This document shows, piece by piece, positions 8,375 through 17,775 of a stretch of 64,000 bases of DNA. How positions within the stretch are numbered: position 1 is the first letter of the stretch; each line of letters starts with the position of its first letter. The notes beneath the pieces were generated by a model that worked only from the letters and a program-made list of their open reading frames with translations, had not been told where the DNA came from and did not search any database. The stretch comes from Desulfomonile tiedjei DSM 6799 (GTDB taxonomy: Bacteria; Desulfobacterota; Desulfomonilia; Desulfomonilales; Desulfomonilaceae): positions 4,592,001 to 4,656,000 of the forward strand of contig NC_018025.1 in the NCBI RefSeq assembly GCF_000266945.1, in the 5' to 3' direction. A program made the position numbers and the translations under genes.

Positions 8375-10420
8375 CTAACGGGCTTCTTCGGATCTTCCCG
8401 CAGGAGAAGCCGGAGTGCCAAACAGAATCAGGACTTCATCCGTATCCACCGTTTGCCCCGGAGAGACCAAGATACGCTCAACTGTTCCTTCACACGGGGA
8501 GGCAACACTGCTTTCCATTTTCATGGATTCCAGCCGGATAAGCTCCTGGCCTTTACGCACGTAGTCTCCCTCATTGACATTCACTGCCGTAACGAGGCCG
8601 GGCATGGGGCATTTGAGCTCGTTTTCCGTAATCTCTTCTCGGTTCCTCAACATGTAGGGAGCAAGCTTCCATTCAGCAGGGGTATAGATTTCAAAAAGTC
8701 GCACGATACCGCAGAAAAATGCCTTGATGTGATTTTCGTCGTACTGAAGCCTGAACATGTGCGAGGAGCCATCGATCCTCAGGACAAGGCGACGGCGATA
8801 ATACTCAAATTCCGGCGTGATCACGTCGTATTCGTGACCGTCCACGGTGACATTCCAGTTGTGGGTTTGCGGGTCGCCTCCAAGTCTGACCGGAAAGACA
8901 TGGTCCCCTACGTTTACGACATAATCATGTGATTCTTTGAGAGCCGGTATTCCGCCGACCAGCGGTCTCATGTGCTTCAAAGATTCCTTCATAAGGCTTT
9001 GACGAAAATGGTACACCAGGACGGAAGCAATGGTCATGTAGCGAAGGTGCTCCAGATTCGGCTCACGGTCGAACTCCGATCCGGAAAAATGCTCATCGAT
9101 AAAACGCGTAGACAAATTCCCGTTAACAAAAGCAGGATGATTGATTACCGCATTTACGAAATCCACGTTGGTTGTGATTCCCTCGATATGGTACCCGTTC
9201 AGAGCTTTCACCAGAGTTGTCCTGGCTTCTTCTCGGTTTGTGCCCCACGCGGCCACTTTTGCGAGCAGCGAGTCATAGTAAATGGTGATGGCACTCCCCG
9301 CCTGGATGCCGCTGTCTACACGGATATTCTCACCACTGGGCAATGCGTACCGAGTGACCATACCCGTTGTGGGGACAAAACCCTTGGACGGGTCCTCGGC
9401 GCATACTCGAGCTTCAATAGCCCATCCTTTGAACGCTACCTGCTTCTGTTGCATCGGTAACGGCTCGCCTGCCGCAATACGAATCTGCAGCTCGACAAGA
9501 TCCAGATTCGTCACCATCTCTGTGATCGGATGCTCCACCTGGAGTCGCGCATTCATCTCCAAAAAGTAGAACGCACCATCCGGGCCAAGGATGAACTCCA
9601 CTGTTCCGGCATTGGAGTAACCGGCCTCTCTTGCGAGGTTGCATGCTACCTCAGTCATTTTGCTCCGGAGAGTCGCATCAACCGCAAGAGAAGGAGTCTC
9701 CTCGATAATCTTCTGGTAACGCCGCTGAATGGAGCATTCTCTCTCTCCGAGATGAATCACATTGCCATGCATGTCGGCTATAATCTGAATTTCTATATGG
9801 CGTGGATTTTCGATATATCGCTCCATAAAAATTCTGTCGTCAGCAAATGCCTTTCTGGTCTCGTCGCGAGCCGCACTCAATGCAGAAGCCAGTTCGTCTT
9901 TTGTCATGACAATCCGCATACCGCGGCCACCGCCTCCGGCAGCGGGTTTCAGCAGTATCGGCCACCCGATGGCATCCGCAAGAGCGTACGCTTCTTCAAT
10001 ACCCAGAATCGGCTGGTGATGGCCCGGAACAACAGGCACCCCTCCCCTCGCTGCCAATGCCTTGGATTCCATCTTATCGCCCAGGAGTCTCATGGCAGAG
10101 GCAGGCGGTCCGATAAAGGCTAAACCGGCATTGGTAATCATCTCCGCAAAGTGCGCGTTCTCGGACAGAAAACCGTACCCCGGATGAATGGCTTCGCATC
10201 CGCGGTTCAAGGCAGTCTCTACGATGCGCTCCGCATTGAGATAGGAATCGGCCGGTCGGGAACCGTCGATGCAAATCGCATCGTCTGCTTCCTGAACGTG
10301 CCGGGAGCGAACATCAATCTCCGAAAAAATGGTTACTGCTTTGATGCCCATTTTTTGGCAAGTCTTCATGATTCTCACGGCAATTTCGCCGCGGTTTGCT
10401 ATAAGAACGCTACCGAACAT
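8375..10420 (-). CDS. Acyl-CoA carboxylase biotin carboxylase/biotin carrier subunit
   Basis: The 681-residue protein fuses biotin carboxylase to a biotin carrier domain, as in the alpha subunits of propionyl/acetyl-CoA carboxylases. The N-terminal part reads VLIANRGEIAVRI; the ATP-grasp region has KPAAGGGGRGM and LEMNARLQVEHP. The C-terminal carrier domain holds the biotinylation site ESMKMES near residue 640. It carboxylates biotin with ATP and bicarbonate and passes CO2 to the carboxyltransferase encoded just upstream. ATG 10420 is chosen because GAGGA, overlapping the upstream stop codon, lies 5-6 nt before it. Substrate is not evident from sequence alone. Confidence 0.93.
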   Translation of the reverse strand: MFGSVLIANRGEIAVRIMKTCQKMGIKAVTIFSEIDVRSRHVQEADDAICIDGSRPADSYLNAERIVETALNRGCEAIHPGYGFLSENAHFAEMITNAGLAFIGPPASAMRLLGDKMESKALAARGGVPVVPGHHQPILGIEEAYALADAIGWPILLKPAAGGGGRGMRIVMTKDELASALSAARDETRKAFADDRIFMERYIENPRHIEIQIIADMHGNVIHLGERECSIQRRYQKIIEETPSLAVDATLRSKMTEVACNLAREAGYSNAGTVEFILGPDGAFYFLEMNARLQVEHPITEMVTNLDLVELQIRIAAGEPLPMQQKQVAFKGWAIEARVCAEDPSKGFVPTTGMVTRYALPSGENIRVDSGIQAGSAITIYYDSLLAKVAAWGTNREEARTTLVKALNGYHIEGITTNVDFVNAVINHPAFVNGNLSTRFIDEHFSGSEFDREPNLEHLRYMTIASVLVYHFRQSLMKESLKHMRPLVGGIPALKESHDYVVNVGDHVFPVRLGGDPQTHNWNVTVDGHEYDVITPEFEYYRRRLVLRIDGSSHMFRLQYDENHIKAFFCGIVRLFEIYTPAEWKLAPYMLRNREEITENELKCPMPGLVTAVNVNEGDYVRKGQELIRLESMKMESSVASPCEGTVERILVSPGQTVDTDEVLILFGTPASPAGRSEEAR

Positions 10421-10428
10421 CGAATTCC

Positions 10429-12060
10429 TCACAATGGTATGTTTCCGTGTTTTCTTGTCGGCCTTGTAGATTCTTTTCCTTCCAGAAATTGCAGACTCCG
10501 GATCAGTCTTTTCCGAGTCTCGCTCGGGAAGATCACATCGTCAATGTATCCACGCTTGGCAGCCAAAAATGGGTTGGCAAAAGTGGTACGGTAGACCTCT
10601 TCTTTTTCCAGGAGTGCTGCTGCAGGGTCAGACGCTGTCTCGATCTCTTTACGATAAATCACTTCCGCAGCCCCGCGTGGTCCCAGGACCGCAATTTCGG
10701 CAGTCGGCCACGCGTAGTTGACATCGGACCCAATGTGTTTGGAATTCATGACAATGTATGCTCCACCGTACGCCTTGCGAACAATCACGGTAATTCTGGG
10801 GACTGTAGCCTCGATAAAAGCATACAGGAGCTTGGCGCCATGTCGTATAATGCCGCCGTGTTCTTGTTCCGGGCCGGGCATAAATCCCGGAACGTCAACG
10901 AGACATATGAGCGGAATGTTGAACGCATCGCAAAATCTCACAAACCTTGCACCCTTTACCGAGGCATTGTTGTCCAACACTCCAGCCAGAACCGCAGGTT
11001 GATTGGCCACCAGCCCGATGGTCTCCCCGCCGAGCCTACCGAATCCGACAATCAGATTGCGCGCAAAATGCGCGTGAACTTCCAGAAATTCGGCTCCATC
11101 CAAAATACTGTTGATAAGAATTCTCATGTCATACGGTTGATTCGGGCTCGTGGGCACCAGATAATCAAGCGCAGGGTCGGTTCTATCGAGTGGATCTCTG
11201 AGATCCAATATGGGAGGCTTTAGCCGATTGTTCGAAGGCAGATAGTTAATGAGCCTGCGCACTTCCCGGAGGCACAGGATGTCGTTCGGAACAATGAAAT
11301 GGGCAACTCCGCTCTTAGTCGCGTGAGAATGTGCACCGCCCAGCTCTTCGAAACTGATGTCTTTATGAATGACGGTCTTCACCACATTGGGGCCCGTGAC
11401 GAACATGAAAGATGACTTGTCCACCATGAAAGTGAAATCCGTCATGGAAGGGCTGTAAACCGCTCCTCCTGCACAAGGTCCCATGATGCACGAGATCTGT
11501 GGAACAACGCCGCTCGCCATGACATTCCGGTTGAAGATCTGACCGTACGCGGCGAGAGCATCTACGCCTTCCTGAATTCTCGCTCCTCCGGAATCGTTGA
11601 GCCCGATGAACGGTGCCCCGACTCGTACCGCCTGGTCCATGATTTTACAGATCTTCTCGGAATGAGCTTCTCCAAGCGAGCCGCCGACCACGGTAAAATC
11701 CTGGCTGTACAGGAAGACTTCTCGACCGTCTATCATGCCGTGACCGGTGATAACTCCGTCACCCAGGTATTCCCTCTCCCGGCCCAGATGCCCTCCCCTG
11801 CCTAACTTCAGCATATCGAATTCTTCGAACGATCCCTCATCCAGGAGGAGTTCCACGCGCTCCCTGGCCGTAAGCTTTCCCCGCGCCCGTTGGTCCATTA
11901 GCTTTTGGGAGCCACCTGCCATTCTGGCGGCGTCCCGCATATTCTGCAAAGTGGAGAGAGTGGTCTGAGGAAGCCACACCTCAGACTTACACGTGCCGTG
12001 CTCAAGGGAACTCTTCCCTGATTGCGACCCACTTGAGGGTTCGTTCTTCTTGTCCGTCAT
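10429..12060 (-). CDS. Acyl-CoA carboxylase carboxyltransferase (beta) subunit, propionyl-CoA type
   Basis: The 543-residue protein is a carboxyltransferase of the PccB/MmdA family, which moves CO2 from biotin to an acyl-CoA. Seen motifs include RARGKLTARERVELLLD, the oxyanion GLNDSGGARIQEG and GPCAGGAVYSP, and AYGGAYIVMNSK. The first 30 or so residues are a Ser/Lys-rich extension not typical of the family. GGAGG lies before the ATG. Only 8 nt separate it from the biotin subunit gene, so the two form an operon. Propionyl-CoA is the likeliest substrate; a decarboxylase partner gene was not seen, making a Na+-pump role less likely. Confidence 0.92.
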   Translation of the reverse strand: MTDKKNEPSSGSQSGKSSLEHGTCKSEVWLPQTTLSTLQNMRDAARMAGGSQKLMDQRARGKLTARERVELLLDEGSFEEFDMLKLGRGGHLGREREYLGDGVITGHGMIDGREVFLYSQDFTVVGGSLGEAHSEKICKIMDQAVRVGAPFIGLNDSGGARIQEGVDALAAYGQIFNRNVMASGVVPQISCIMGPCAGGAVYSPSMTDFTFMVDKSSFMFVTGPNVVKTVIHKDISFEELGGAHSHATKSGVAHFIVPNDILCLREVRRLINYLPSNNRLKPPILDLRDPLDRTDPALDYLVPTSPNQPYDMRILINSILDGAEFLEVHAHFARNLIVGFGRLGGETIGLVANQPAVLAGVLDNNASVKGARFVRFCDAFNIPLICLVDVPGFMPGPEQEHGGIIRHGAKLLYAFIEATVPRITVIVRKAYGGAYIVMNSKHIGSDVNYAWPTAEIAVLGPRGAAEVIYRKEIETASDPAAALLEKEEVYRTTFANPFLAAKRGYIDDVIFPSETRKRLIRSLQFLEGKESTRPTRKHGNIPL

Positions 12061-12333
12061 AATACCTCCATCGAACAGCTCCGATCTCCAAATGCAAATC
12101 TCCCGATAGAGTTATCAGTGAGTTATCAGTTTCACAGAGAATCTAGGAGCTGTACTGAATTCCTCCGGGATCTTGCAGGAGTTATTCTCGTTGTTGTTAT
12201 AAACTTGTGGGCCATGGATTTCCACTATTCGCCCGCGGTTACCGAGCAACACAAGAATTCTTGTCGACGATCACCATTCATTACGTATTTAAAATTACTT
12301 CAGTTACTCACAGAGGTGAGACGCCGGGGACAT

Positions 12334-12432
12334 GTCATTGCGAGGAGCGCAGCGATCCCGCGTCTCGCGGGACAATCGCCTGGGATTCAAACGCCTAATT
12401 TCAGGCGATTGCTTCGCTTCGCTCGCAATGAC
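12334..12432. repeat. GTCATTGCGAGGAGCG palindromic repeat
   Basis: GTCATTGCGAGGAGCG opens and CGCTCGCAATGAC closes this 99-bp element, which contains inner palindromes (CCCGCGTCTCGCGGG; ATCGCCTG...CAGGCGAT). It is a type of extragenic repeat common in deltaproteobacteria and other phyla. It lies in the 800-bp gap 12061-12863, which also contains, near 12455-12490, a half copy of the GCGGTTCGCTTCGCTCA repeat seen again at 54868. Frames here are artefacts of the repeats. Confidence 0.8.
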
Positions 12433-12863
12433 AGGCATTCAGACGCTCTGTCATCAACGATGCGGTTCGCTTCGCTCACCAGCATCCTACGTACTCAAAC
12501 AAGGTACCTCTCAAACCACCGCCCGGGACTGAAGTCTTAGAGTACATATTTCATTTTTCTTCACGAACAGGGTGCGAATAAATGCTGTCTCCATAATAAA
12601 GGGAATGGCCCGTAAGCAGGGCTTCATAAATGAACTTTTACTTTAATATTTAGTAACAACATACGAAATTTTATTGACTTTTCTTCCGGTTTGATATACG
12701 CATCAGAAACATCATGCGAAGTCCCGGGGTATACCGGGTCTGTCGAGCAGCAGGGAAATTCCGGTGCGTTCCGGGAAAGGACCATCCCATTATTGAAGAA
12801 TACTGCCGAATGTTTCGCGATAAGGGGAAACACTCCGGTTCTACACCGTCTGGAGGTACGCTT

Positions 12864-13853
12864 ATGCTAGCAAGGGGCACAATGAGAACTCCCTGTGCTT
12901 TCTTTGTCGTGGCCATTTTACTTATGGTCGCAATCCAGGCCGAAGCCGTGGATGGAAAGTACAGATATCCTCTGAAAGTCAGGGTCTCCGAACAGGATTC
13001 CGGGAGATTTTCAGGCGTGGCATCTGCCCGAGCCCACTCGGGAAATATCGGTGCGACAGCACGCGATTCAGCCGACTGGGAAGTTGCCGCGGGCCAGGCA
13101 CGCCGGGAAATACTTTGCCCGAAACGCGGGTTCAACTTCGCCATAGGCATGCGACCGTACTTTGCGACACTCACCGGTGCGACTAAGGTGTCGAGCAGAG
13201 GTGGCGAAGGGGGATTTTTAAGTCTGATCGGACACTTGAGAATTCCTCCGGAAGCTACACTCTGGGAATTTTATGGAGCAGTTCGAGCGTATGACAAGGT
13301 GACAGTTCGTCTCGATTACCTTCCCTGGCATTGGGGCGGCCCCGGACACACGCCAATCGAAGCTAATTTTGGCGGACTTCTCCTCAAGACGGGTGATTAC
13401 ATTCAGTCCGATATCAATATTGCGTCCCTGGTGCTGGGTGCAGATTATGACGTATCGTTCAGCCGTGACCTGATATTCGGACCCAATGCCGATCTGCACC
13501 TCATCAAGTACTCGCAGACGGTAAGCAGAATTCCCGGCGGAGAGGGCGTGGACTTCTCACAGACGATTCTGCAACCGGCTATCGGAGCACATCTCAAATA
13601 CGAACCGACCAACACCGGTTATTTTTCATGGTTCAAGCCGTTCCTCGAAGGTCGTTTTAGCTGGATGAGTTTCACGGGACTTGGACTCTCCACATGGGAC
13701 CTGGGAGCGGGTGTTGCTCCACCAGTCAGCCGAAACGTAGATGCCGGCATGAAACTCGGATACAAACAGTGGCGCATGGAAGGCAGCCGAGGCAGACTTT
13801 CTGCAGATCTGGGTGTCGAAGGTCTCTACATGGATTTCAACCTTCAATTCTGA
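12864..13853 (+). CDS. Exported beta-barrel-like outer-membrane protein, unknown function
   Basis: The 329-residue protein starts at ATG 12864, 7 nt after GGAGG; a longer frame back to 12714 lacks a site. A signal peptide is evident: a hydrophobic stretch CAFFVVAILLMVAIQ ending AEA before VDG. The mature part alternates short amphipathic strands rich in Gly, Tyr, Phe and Trp, and the C-terminus is DFNLQF, with the terminal Phe typical of BAM-assembled barrels. I do not recognise a specific family. It stands alone with its own terminator. Confidence 0.65.
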   Translation: MLARGTMRTPCAFFVVAILLMVAIQAEAVDGKYRYPLKVRVSEQDSGRFSGVASARAHSGNIGATARDSADWEVAAGQARREILCPKRGFNFAIGMRPYFATLTGATKVSSRGGEGGFLSLIGHLRIPPEATLWEFYGAVRAYDKVTVRLDYLPWHWGGPGHTPIEANFGGLLLKTGDYIQSDINIASLVLGADYDVSFSRDLIFGPNADLHLIKYSQTVSRIPGGEGVDFSQTILQPAIGAHLKYEPTNTGYFSWFKPFLEGRFSWMSFTGLGLSTWDLGAGVAPPVSRNVDAGMKLGYKQWRMEGSRGRLSADLGVEGLYMDFNLQF

Positions 13854-13880
13854 TTTTCTCACCCCCTTGCTCCTTATCGA

Positions 13881-13915
13881 TGCCCGCGGGATACTCCTGC
13901 GGGCATACTTTATTA
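13881..13915 (+). terminator. Rho-independent terminator of the outer-membrane gene
   Basis: TGCCCGC (13881-13887) pairs with GCGGGCA (13899-13905) around an 11-nt loop, followed by TACTTTATT. It begins 28 bp after the stop codon. Confidence 0.75.
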
Positions 13916-13988
13916 CTGCTTGACACGGCAGCACGATATATTTACAATTTCGGTTAACTATCTTTTGCGATAATTCCTTTCTGACGCC

Positions 13989-15035
13989 ATGAAAACCTTC
14001 GGAAAATATGCCAAAGAACGAATACGACAGCTCGGCAAGAGCCAAAAGGACTTAGCCGAGAAACTTGGCGTATCCCGAGCCTACATATCTCAAATTTTAT
14101 CTGGGAAAAAGAATCCTCCGGATCTCGGGAAACCGAAGAATCGGTCTCAACTTCTCATATGGTCGGAATTCTTTGCCGTACCCGAAGACCACGTCTTGGG
14201 ATTGGTTCGTTTTGAGCTGCATCGCGTGCCTCCTAAGCCATCCCCCAGGTATCCCGGTTTGAGACGCCTTTTACTTGAGAGGTTAAGATTTCCCGACAAG
14301 GTGCTTGTTGACGAAATCCAGGCTTTGGAATTGCATCCAGCCGAAAATCAGGCACTCCATCAAATGGTGAGAATGTTCTTTATCCTCCAGGAAAATCAGG
14401 AAGCCGGTTCCGCGTATGGGCCTGCCCGATTCAAGGATTTCTGTTTTCGGGCAAAATCCAACAGGGATTTCGTAGAATCGGAGTTGCTGACTTTTTTCCG
14501 TGATACTCCGTTCACCTGGATCTGGGACAGAGAGGCCAACGACGTTACGTTCTATTCGGAAGCGGATTACATGCAATCGGCCGTGTCCCGGTTACAGGAG
14601 CTCTTTTCGGACAGCCCGAACATGCAACTGAGCCGGACTATTCCGGTGGTGGGTCACGTGAGTGCGGGCGAAGGATTTGAGTTCACCGACGGAGGATATG
14701 CTCCGGGCGAAGGGTTTGAGCAGGTGGAACTCCCACCGGGTATAAATCCTTGTCTTGCCCCGACATTGTACTGTGTCAGGGTGAGAGGGGATTCGCTCCG
14801 GGAATATTTTGGCGACGGGACTCTCTTGTTCATCAAACCTCAGTCCTGGGAGCAGATAAAAGACGGTGACCTCGTCATATTTAAAGACAAGAACGGGAAC
14901 AAGGCTTTCGTCAAAAAGGTGGAGTTTTCAGGAGACAATCTGATTCTGAAATCCATGAATCCCCTGTACAAACACATGGTTCTTGCTCGGTCGGACATTG
15001 TTTTGCTCGAGAGGGTCATGTCAATCCTGTTGTGA
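13989..15035 (+). CDS. XRE-family repressor with S24 (LexA-like) self-cleavage domain
   Basis: The 348-residue protein has an N-terminal helix-turn-helix (about 8-60; QKDLAEKLGVSRAYISQILSGK), a middle part of unknown fold, and a C-terminal S24 peptidase domain. That domain shows Ser269 in VRGDSLREYF, Lys309 in AFVKKVEF, and an Ala226-Gly227 bond in VSAGEG where LexA/CI proteins cut themselves. It is most likely a stress-inactivated transcriptional repressor. There is no phage gene nearby, and it precedes the transglycosylase by 9 bp, so it may be an operon partner. No clear ribosome site precedes the ATG. Confidence 0.85.
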   Translation: MKTFGKYAKERIRQLGKSQKDLAEKLGVSRAYISQILSGKKNPPDLGKPKNRSQLLIWSEFFAVPEDHVLGLVRFELHRVPPKPSPRYPGLRRLLLERLRFPDKVLVDEIQALELHPAENQALHQMVRMFFILQENQEAGSAYGPARFKDFCFRAKSNRDFVESELLTFFRDTPFTWIWDREANDVTFYSEADYMQSAVSRLQELFSDSPNMQLSRTIPVVGHVSAGEGFEFTDGGYAPGEGFEQVELPPGINPCLAPTLYCVRVRGDSLREYFGDGTLLFIKPQSWEQIKDGDLVIFKDKNGNKAFVKKVEFSGDNLILKSMNPLYKHMVLARSDIVLLERVMSILL

Positions 15036-15044
15036 GGAAGAAAC

Positions 15045-16175
15045 GTGATACAGTCTTTTTCGAGAGTGTTCTTGACCGCTTGCCTGGCCGTTTTCCTTTT
15101 TTGTTCCGCAATTACACAGGCCAGCGCGTGCCCCAGTGCGCACATGGCCTCTATTGAAGATGGGTTTCGATACGGATTTCCTCCTCAGATAACAAAAGGG
15201 TTCAATTTTGCCGGACAGCATGTCTCACTGGATAGACATGACATTCGTTATCGAATTCTCAAGGAATTGAACTATCTCCTGCAGGATCGCCGTTCGAGAG
15301 TCCTCTTGTGGCTGCAGAAAGCCGACGAATTGAAGCCCGTCATCTCACCCATTTTGCGGAAGTACGAGGTTCCTTCGGAATTTATCTTTCTCGCGGCTAT
15401 CGAAAGCAGTTACAACGGACGCGCTATGTCTTCTGCAGGCGCTTACGGGTTTTGGCAATTCATAAAGTCCACAGCGATGTGCGGTCCTTCCGGCTGCGAT
15501 CAGTATGATTGGAAGATGCACATTAACCACTGGAAAGACGATCGCGGGGATCTTGTTATCTCCACGAATTCCGCAGCCAAGTACCTTGCCTGGATGTATC
15601 GGGTAAAGAAGGTCACTTTAGGAGATAAGCCCGAGCAGGAGGGATTCCGTGACTGGTTTCTCACTGCCGCCGCTTACAATGCCGGTCCCGGAAGAGTAAC
15701 TCAAAGGCTGAATGGTTTCGGCTCCGTGTCGTACTGGGACATTCCGCTCCCCATTGAAACGGAACGGTATGTTCCCCGATGGATAGCGGTGGGCCTGATT
15801 CACAAGTACCGTGATTACTACGGCGTGCAGATTCCGAATTCTCGCACGATTGCATTCGATACGATTGATAAGATACGCCTGCAAAAAGATCTGCCATTTG
15901 CCTCAATGGCAAAACTGCTGAACTCCACTCCACGAGGTGTGTGGACCCTGAACAGCCACATTCCCCCGGAAAAAGCTGTTTTCCCGGCGCGGTCCGGAAA
16001 GACTCTCATCGAGCATTGCATTCATGTTCCCAAAGGTTCACGTCAGAAATTTCTCGCTCAACTGGCTGCTCACGGATACACCAAGAATGTGAAGGAACCG
16101 CCCGCTCCAAAGGCAAAAAGCCAACCGACCAAGAATGCCTTTAAACCGGGAGTAGCGAAGTTGGGGAAGGAATGA
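15045..16175 (+). CDS. Exported lytic transglycosylase, MltD/SLT type
   Basis: The 376-residue protein has a signal peptide (about 1-26) and a goose-lysozyme/SLT-like catalytic domain (about 95-260) with the catalytic Glu in AAIESSYNGRAMSSAGAYGFWQF and the AAAYNAGPGRV motif. It should cut peptidoglycan glycan strands in the periplasm. The C-terminal 100 residues resemble the linker region that in MltD leads to LysM repeats, but I see no clear LysM; the tail is Lys/Pro-rich. The GTG start has GAGGAAG 5 nt upstream. It follows the S24 repressor closely. Confidence 0.88.
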   Translation: MIQSFSRVFLTACLAVFLFCSAITQASACPSAHMASIEDGFRYGFPPQITKGFNFAGQHVSLDRHDIRYRILKELNYLLQDRRSRVLLWLQKADELKPVISPILRKYEVPSEFIFLAAIESSYNGRAMSSAGAYGFWQFIKSTAMCGPSGCDQYDWKMHINHWKDDRGDLVISTNSAAKYLAWMYRVKKVTLGDKPEQEGFRDWFLTAAAYNAGPGRVTQRLNGFGSVSYWDIPLPIETERYVPRWIAVGLIHKYRDYYGVQIPNSRTIAFDTIDKIRLQKDLPFASMAKLLNSTPRGVWTLNSHIPPEKAVFPARSGKTLIEHCIHVPKGSRQKFLAQLAAHGYTKNVKEPPAPKAKSQPTKNAFKPGVAKLGKE

Positions 16176-16178
16176 CCT

Positions 16179-16508
16179 TTGGAATCCGTGAACGTCAAGA
16201 CTGCCGTCACTCTCATTTGCCTGGGGTTCATCCTTGTTGCCGTAAGCCTCCCTCTCTACCTGGGCAAAATAAAGATGAACTACTTGTACGGATTTCGCAT
16301 TCGGAAGGCTTTTGAATCTGAGAAGAATTGGTACCTGATCAATCAGTACGGGGCAAAGGCAATGATGGCCTGGTCTGTGGTTCTCGTGATTGTCGGGATC
16401 GCTTGCCTCTACATCGAATCCCAATGGGTGCTCGTAGTTGCCAACATTTGTTTCTTGTCAATATTGATACCGATCATGCAGACTGTGTGGTACGCCAAGA
16501 AAATCTGA
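16179..16508 (+). CDS. SdpI/YhfL-like small membrane protein
   Basis: The 109-residue protein has three predicted membrane helices (about 8-28, 62-82, 84-104). The loop MNYLYGFRIRKAFESEKNWYL fits the SdpI-family signature in which a YG-R-P/K loop and a Trp follow the first helix. In Bacillus, SdpI gives immunity to a toxin, but most relatives have no known role. It starts at TTG 16179, 8 nt after GGAAGGA; a GTG at 16188 is possible. It is probably cotranscribed with the transglycosylase. Confidence 0.65.
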   Translation: MESVNVKTAVTLICLGFILVAVSLPLYLGKIKMNYLYGFRIRKAFESEKNWYLINQYGAKAMMAWSVVLVIVGIACLYIESQWVLVVANICFLSILIPIMQTVWYAKKI

Positions 16509-16549
16509 ATAATTCGAGTGAGTGATTTATCTATGGTAACGCGCAGTTA

Positions 16550-17007
16550 GACTGATTGCCAAAAATTCTGACGGTTATATCTCACGGTCCAATTCAAGAT
16601 GTCAGTGAGGACCGGCGTCCCGAAGCTATCTCAAGACTCATGAATGACAAAACATCGTGCCACTATTTGGAATGAACGACTTTTATAGCGGTTATCGAAA
16701 GTCTTGACGGAATCCAATGCCTGCAATTGGAAGAATCAGTAGCGCCGGCGTCTCTGCCGGCGATAACTGTAGGATTTATTTGGTGAATTGGTCACCGGCA
16801 CGGAGGCCGGCGCTACCAATTGCTGGGAGCTGTTCTTCACAATCCGTGATTACTTTCGAGAATCGGTATAAGACAGTCTCTCCCTGCCAATCCATCGTAT
16901 TGATATTATTTATTATATTGAGAATGTGCGGCTCGGAAGCCGGCACCCACCAGTACTCTTATCCTCAATCGGACATTATTTCAGCAATTGCTGTATCTAT
17001 TGCGATT
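16550..17007. repeat. Long dispersed element split by a nested 187-bp copy
   Basis: The left part (about 16555-16683: TTGCCAAAAATTCTGACGG, then GACCGGCGTCCC and ATCGTGCCAC) and the right part (16871-17007: AGACAGTCTCTCCCTGCC, then GTGC...GCCGGCACC, TCAATCGGACATTA) together correspond to the long element at 54770-55143. They are separated by the complete 187-bp element at 16684-16870. Nothing coding is supported between the SdpI-like gene and the XRE-cupin gene. Confidence 0.7.
16684..16870 (+). mobile_element. Complete 187-bp MITE-like palindromic element (copy 1)
   Basis: The element runs from TATAGCGGTTATCGAAAGT to ACTTTCGAGAATCGGTATA, inverted ends matching at about 16 of 19 positions. 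Inside are two hairpins, GCCGGCGTCTCTGCCGGC and CCGGCACGGAGGCCGG. The copy at 48795-48981 has exactly the same length and about 93% identity by my count (13 mismatches, half of them clustered in the centre). It carries no open frame for a transposase, so it would be non-autonomous. Confidence 0.75.
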
Positions 17008-17036
17008 TCACAAACAACGGCCTCAATTCGGTCCGG

Positions 17037-17582
17037 CTAGTCTTTCACATACACAATCAGCAGAGAAGCCGTCTGCGAAGATCTGTTGGCAAGATGTGCG
17101 GCAGCTTCGGGCGACAGATACAGGCTGTCTCCTTGTTTTAAGAAATACGTGTTCTTGCCGGTTCCGGCTTCCAGCTCACCCATGAGGCAATGGAGAAACC
17201 GATCGTTCTTGTCGGACTCCACAGAGATTTCGGAACCTGACTGAAGCTCCAGAATTTTCGCATCGATTTTCCGGAGCCAAACGTCCTGCGTGAGCATTTG
17301 CACGCGAACGCCCGGCATGATCTCCACAGACTCGATTTTGTCACGCGGACAGAAGATGGCTTCTCCATAGAGAACTTCATCCAGAAACGCGCCTGCTTTC
17401 ATCCCGAATGCTTCTGCAATTTTGACCAGAGTGCCGAGCGTGGGAGACGATTTCCCCAATTCCATCGAGCTGAGATTTGACGGAGCAATACCTGTCGCTC
17501 GTGATAAATCGTTCAACGAAAGCTTCTTCCGTTGGCGGAAAGCTCTGATTTTTGCGCCCACGTCTTTGTCGGCGGATCCCAT
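17037..17582 (-). CDS. XRE-family transcriptional regulator with cupin domain
   Basis: The 181-residue protein from ATG 17582 has a helix-turn-helix (about 8-62; LSLNDLSRATGIAPSNLSSMELGKSSPTL) and a C-terminal cupin_2 barrel (about 100-178). This architecture is common for small-molecule-responsive repressors of metabolic or transport genes. AAGAG lies upstream of 17582; a frame from ATG 17645 adds 21 residues before the HTH but has no ribosome site. It is divergent from the O-antigen-ligase-like gene, which it might regulate. The last codons abut the repeat region. Confidence 0.82.
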   Translation of the reverse strand: MGSADKDVGAKIRAFRQRKKLSLNDLSRATGIAPSNLSSMELGKSSPTLGTLVKIAEAFGMKAGAFLDEVLYGEAIFCPRDKIESVEIMPGVRVQMLTQDVWLRKIDAKILELQSGSEISVESDKNDRFLHCLMGELEAGTGKNTYFLKQGDSLYLSPEAAAHLANRSSQTASLLIVYVKD

Positions 17583-17775
17583 AGGAATACTCTTGTCATA
17601 CCGGTTATGGACAAGCAGAATATCAGCGATTTCGAGTAACTTCATCTTTTTTGTACTATGATTTTCATTCGTTCTTCAAAGCCTATGCATTCGGATCGTT
17701 CGGTCGCTTTTTCACCTTAGGGCACGTCGCTTCGAAATCTCTGTGATATAGTTGTTCAAGAATTGATTCATTCAA

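Noticed and set aside
12334-12432. CRISPR-like repeat
   Set aside because: Only one unit, palindromic, with no regularly spaced spacers or cas genes.
12207-12540. Open frames with CHCEERSD-like and similar products
   Set aside because: They are read through the GTCATTGCGAGG and GCTTCGCTCA repeats; such frames are known artefacts of these palindromes.
14000-16175. Prophage because of the CI/LexA-like repressor and a transglycosylase
   Set aside because: No integrase, structural or lysis genes; the transglycosylase is of the MltD type with a signal peptide.
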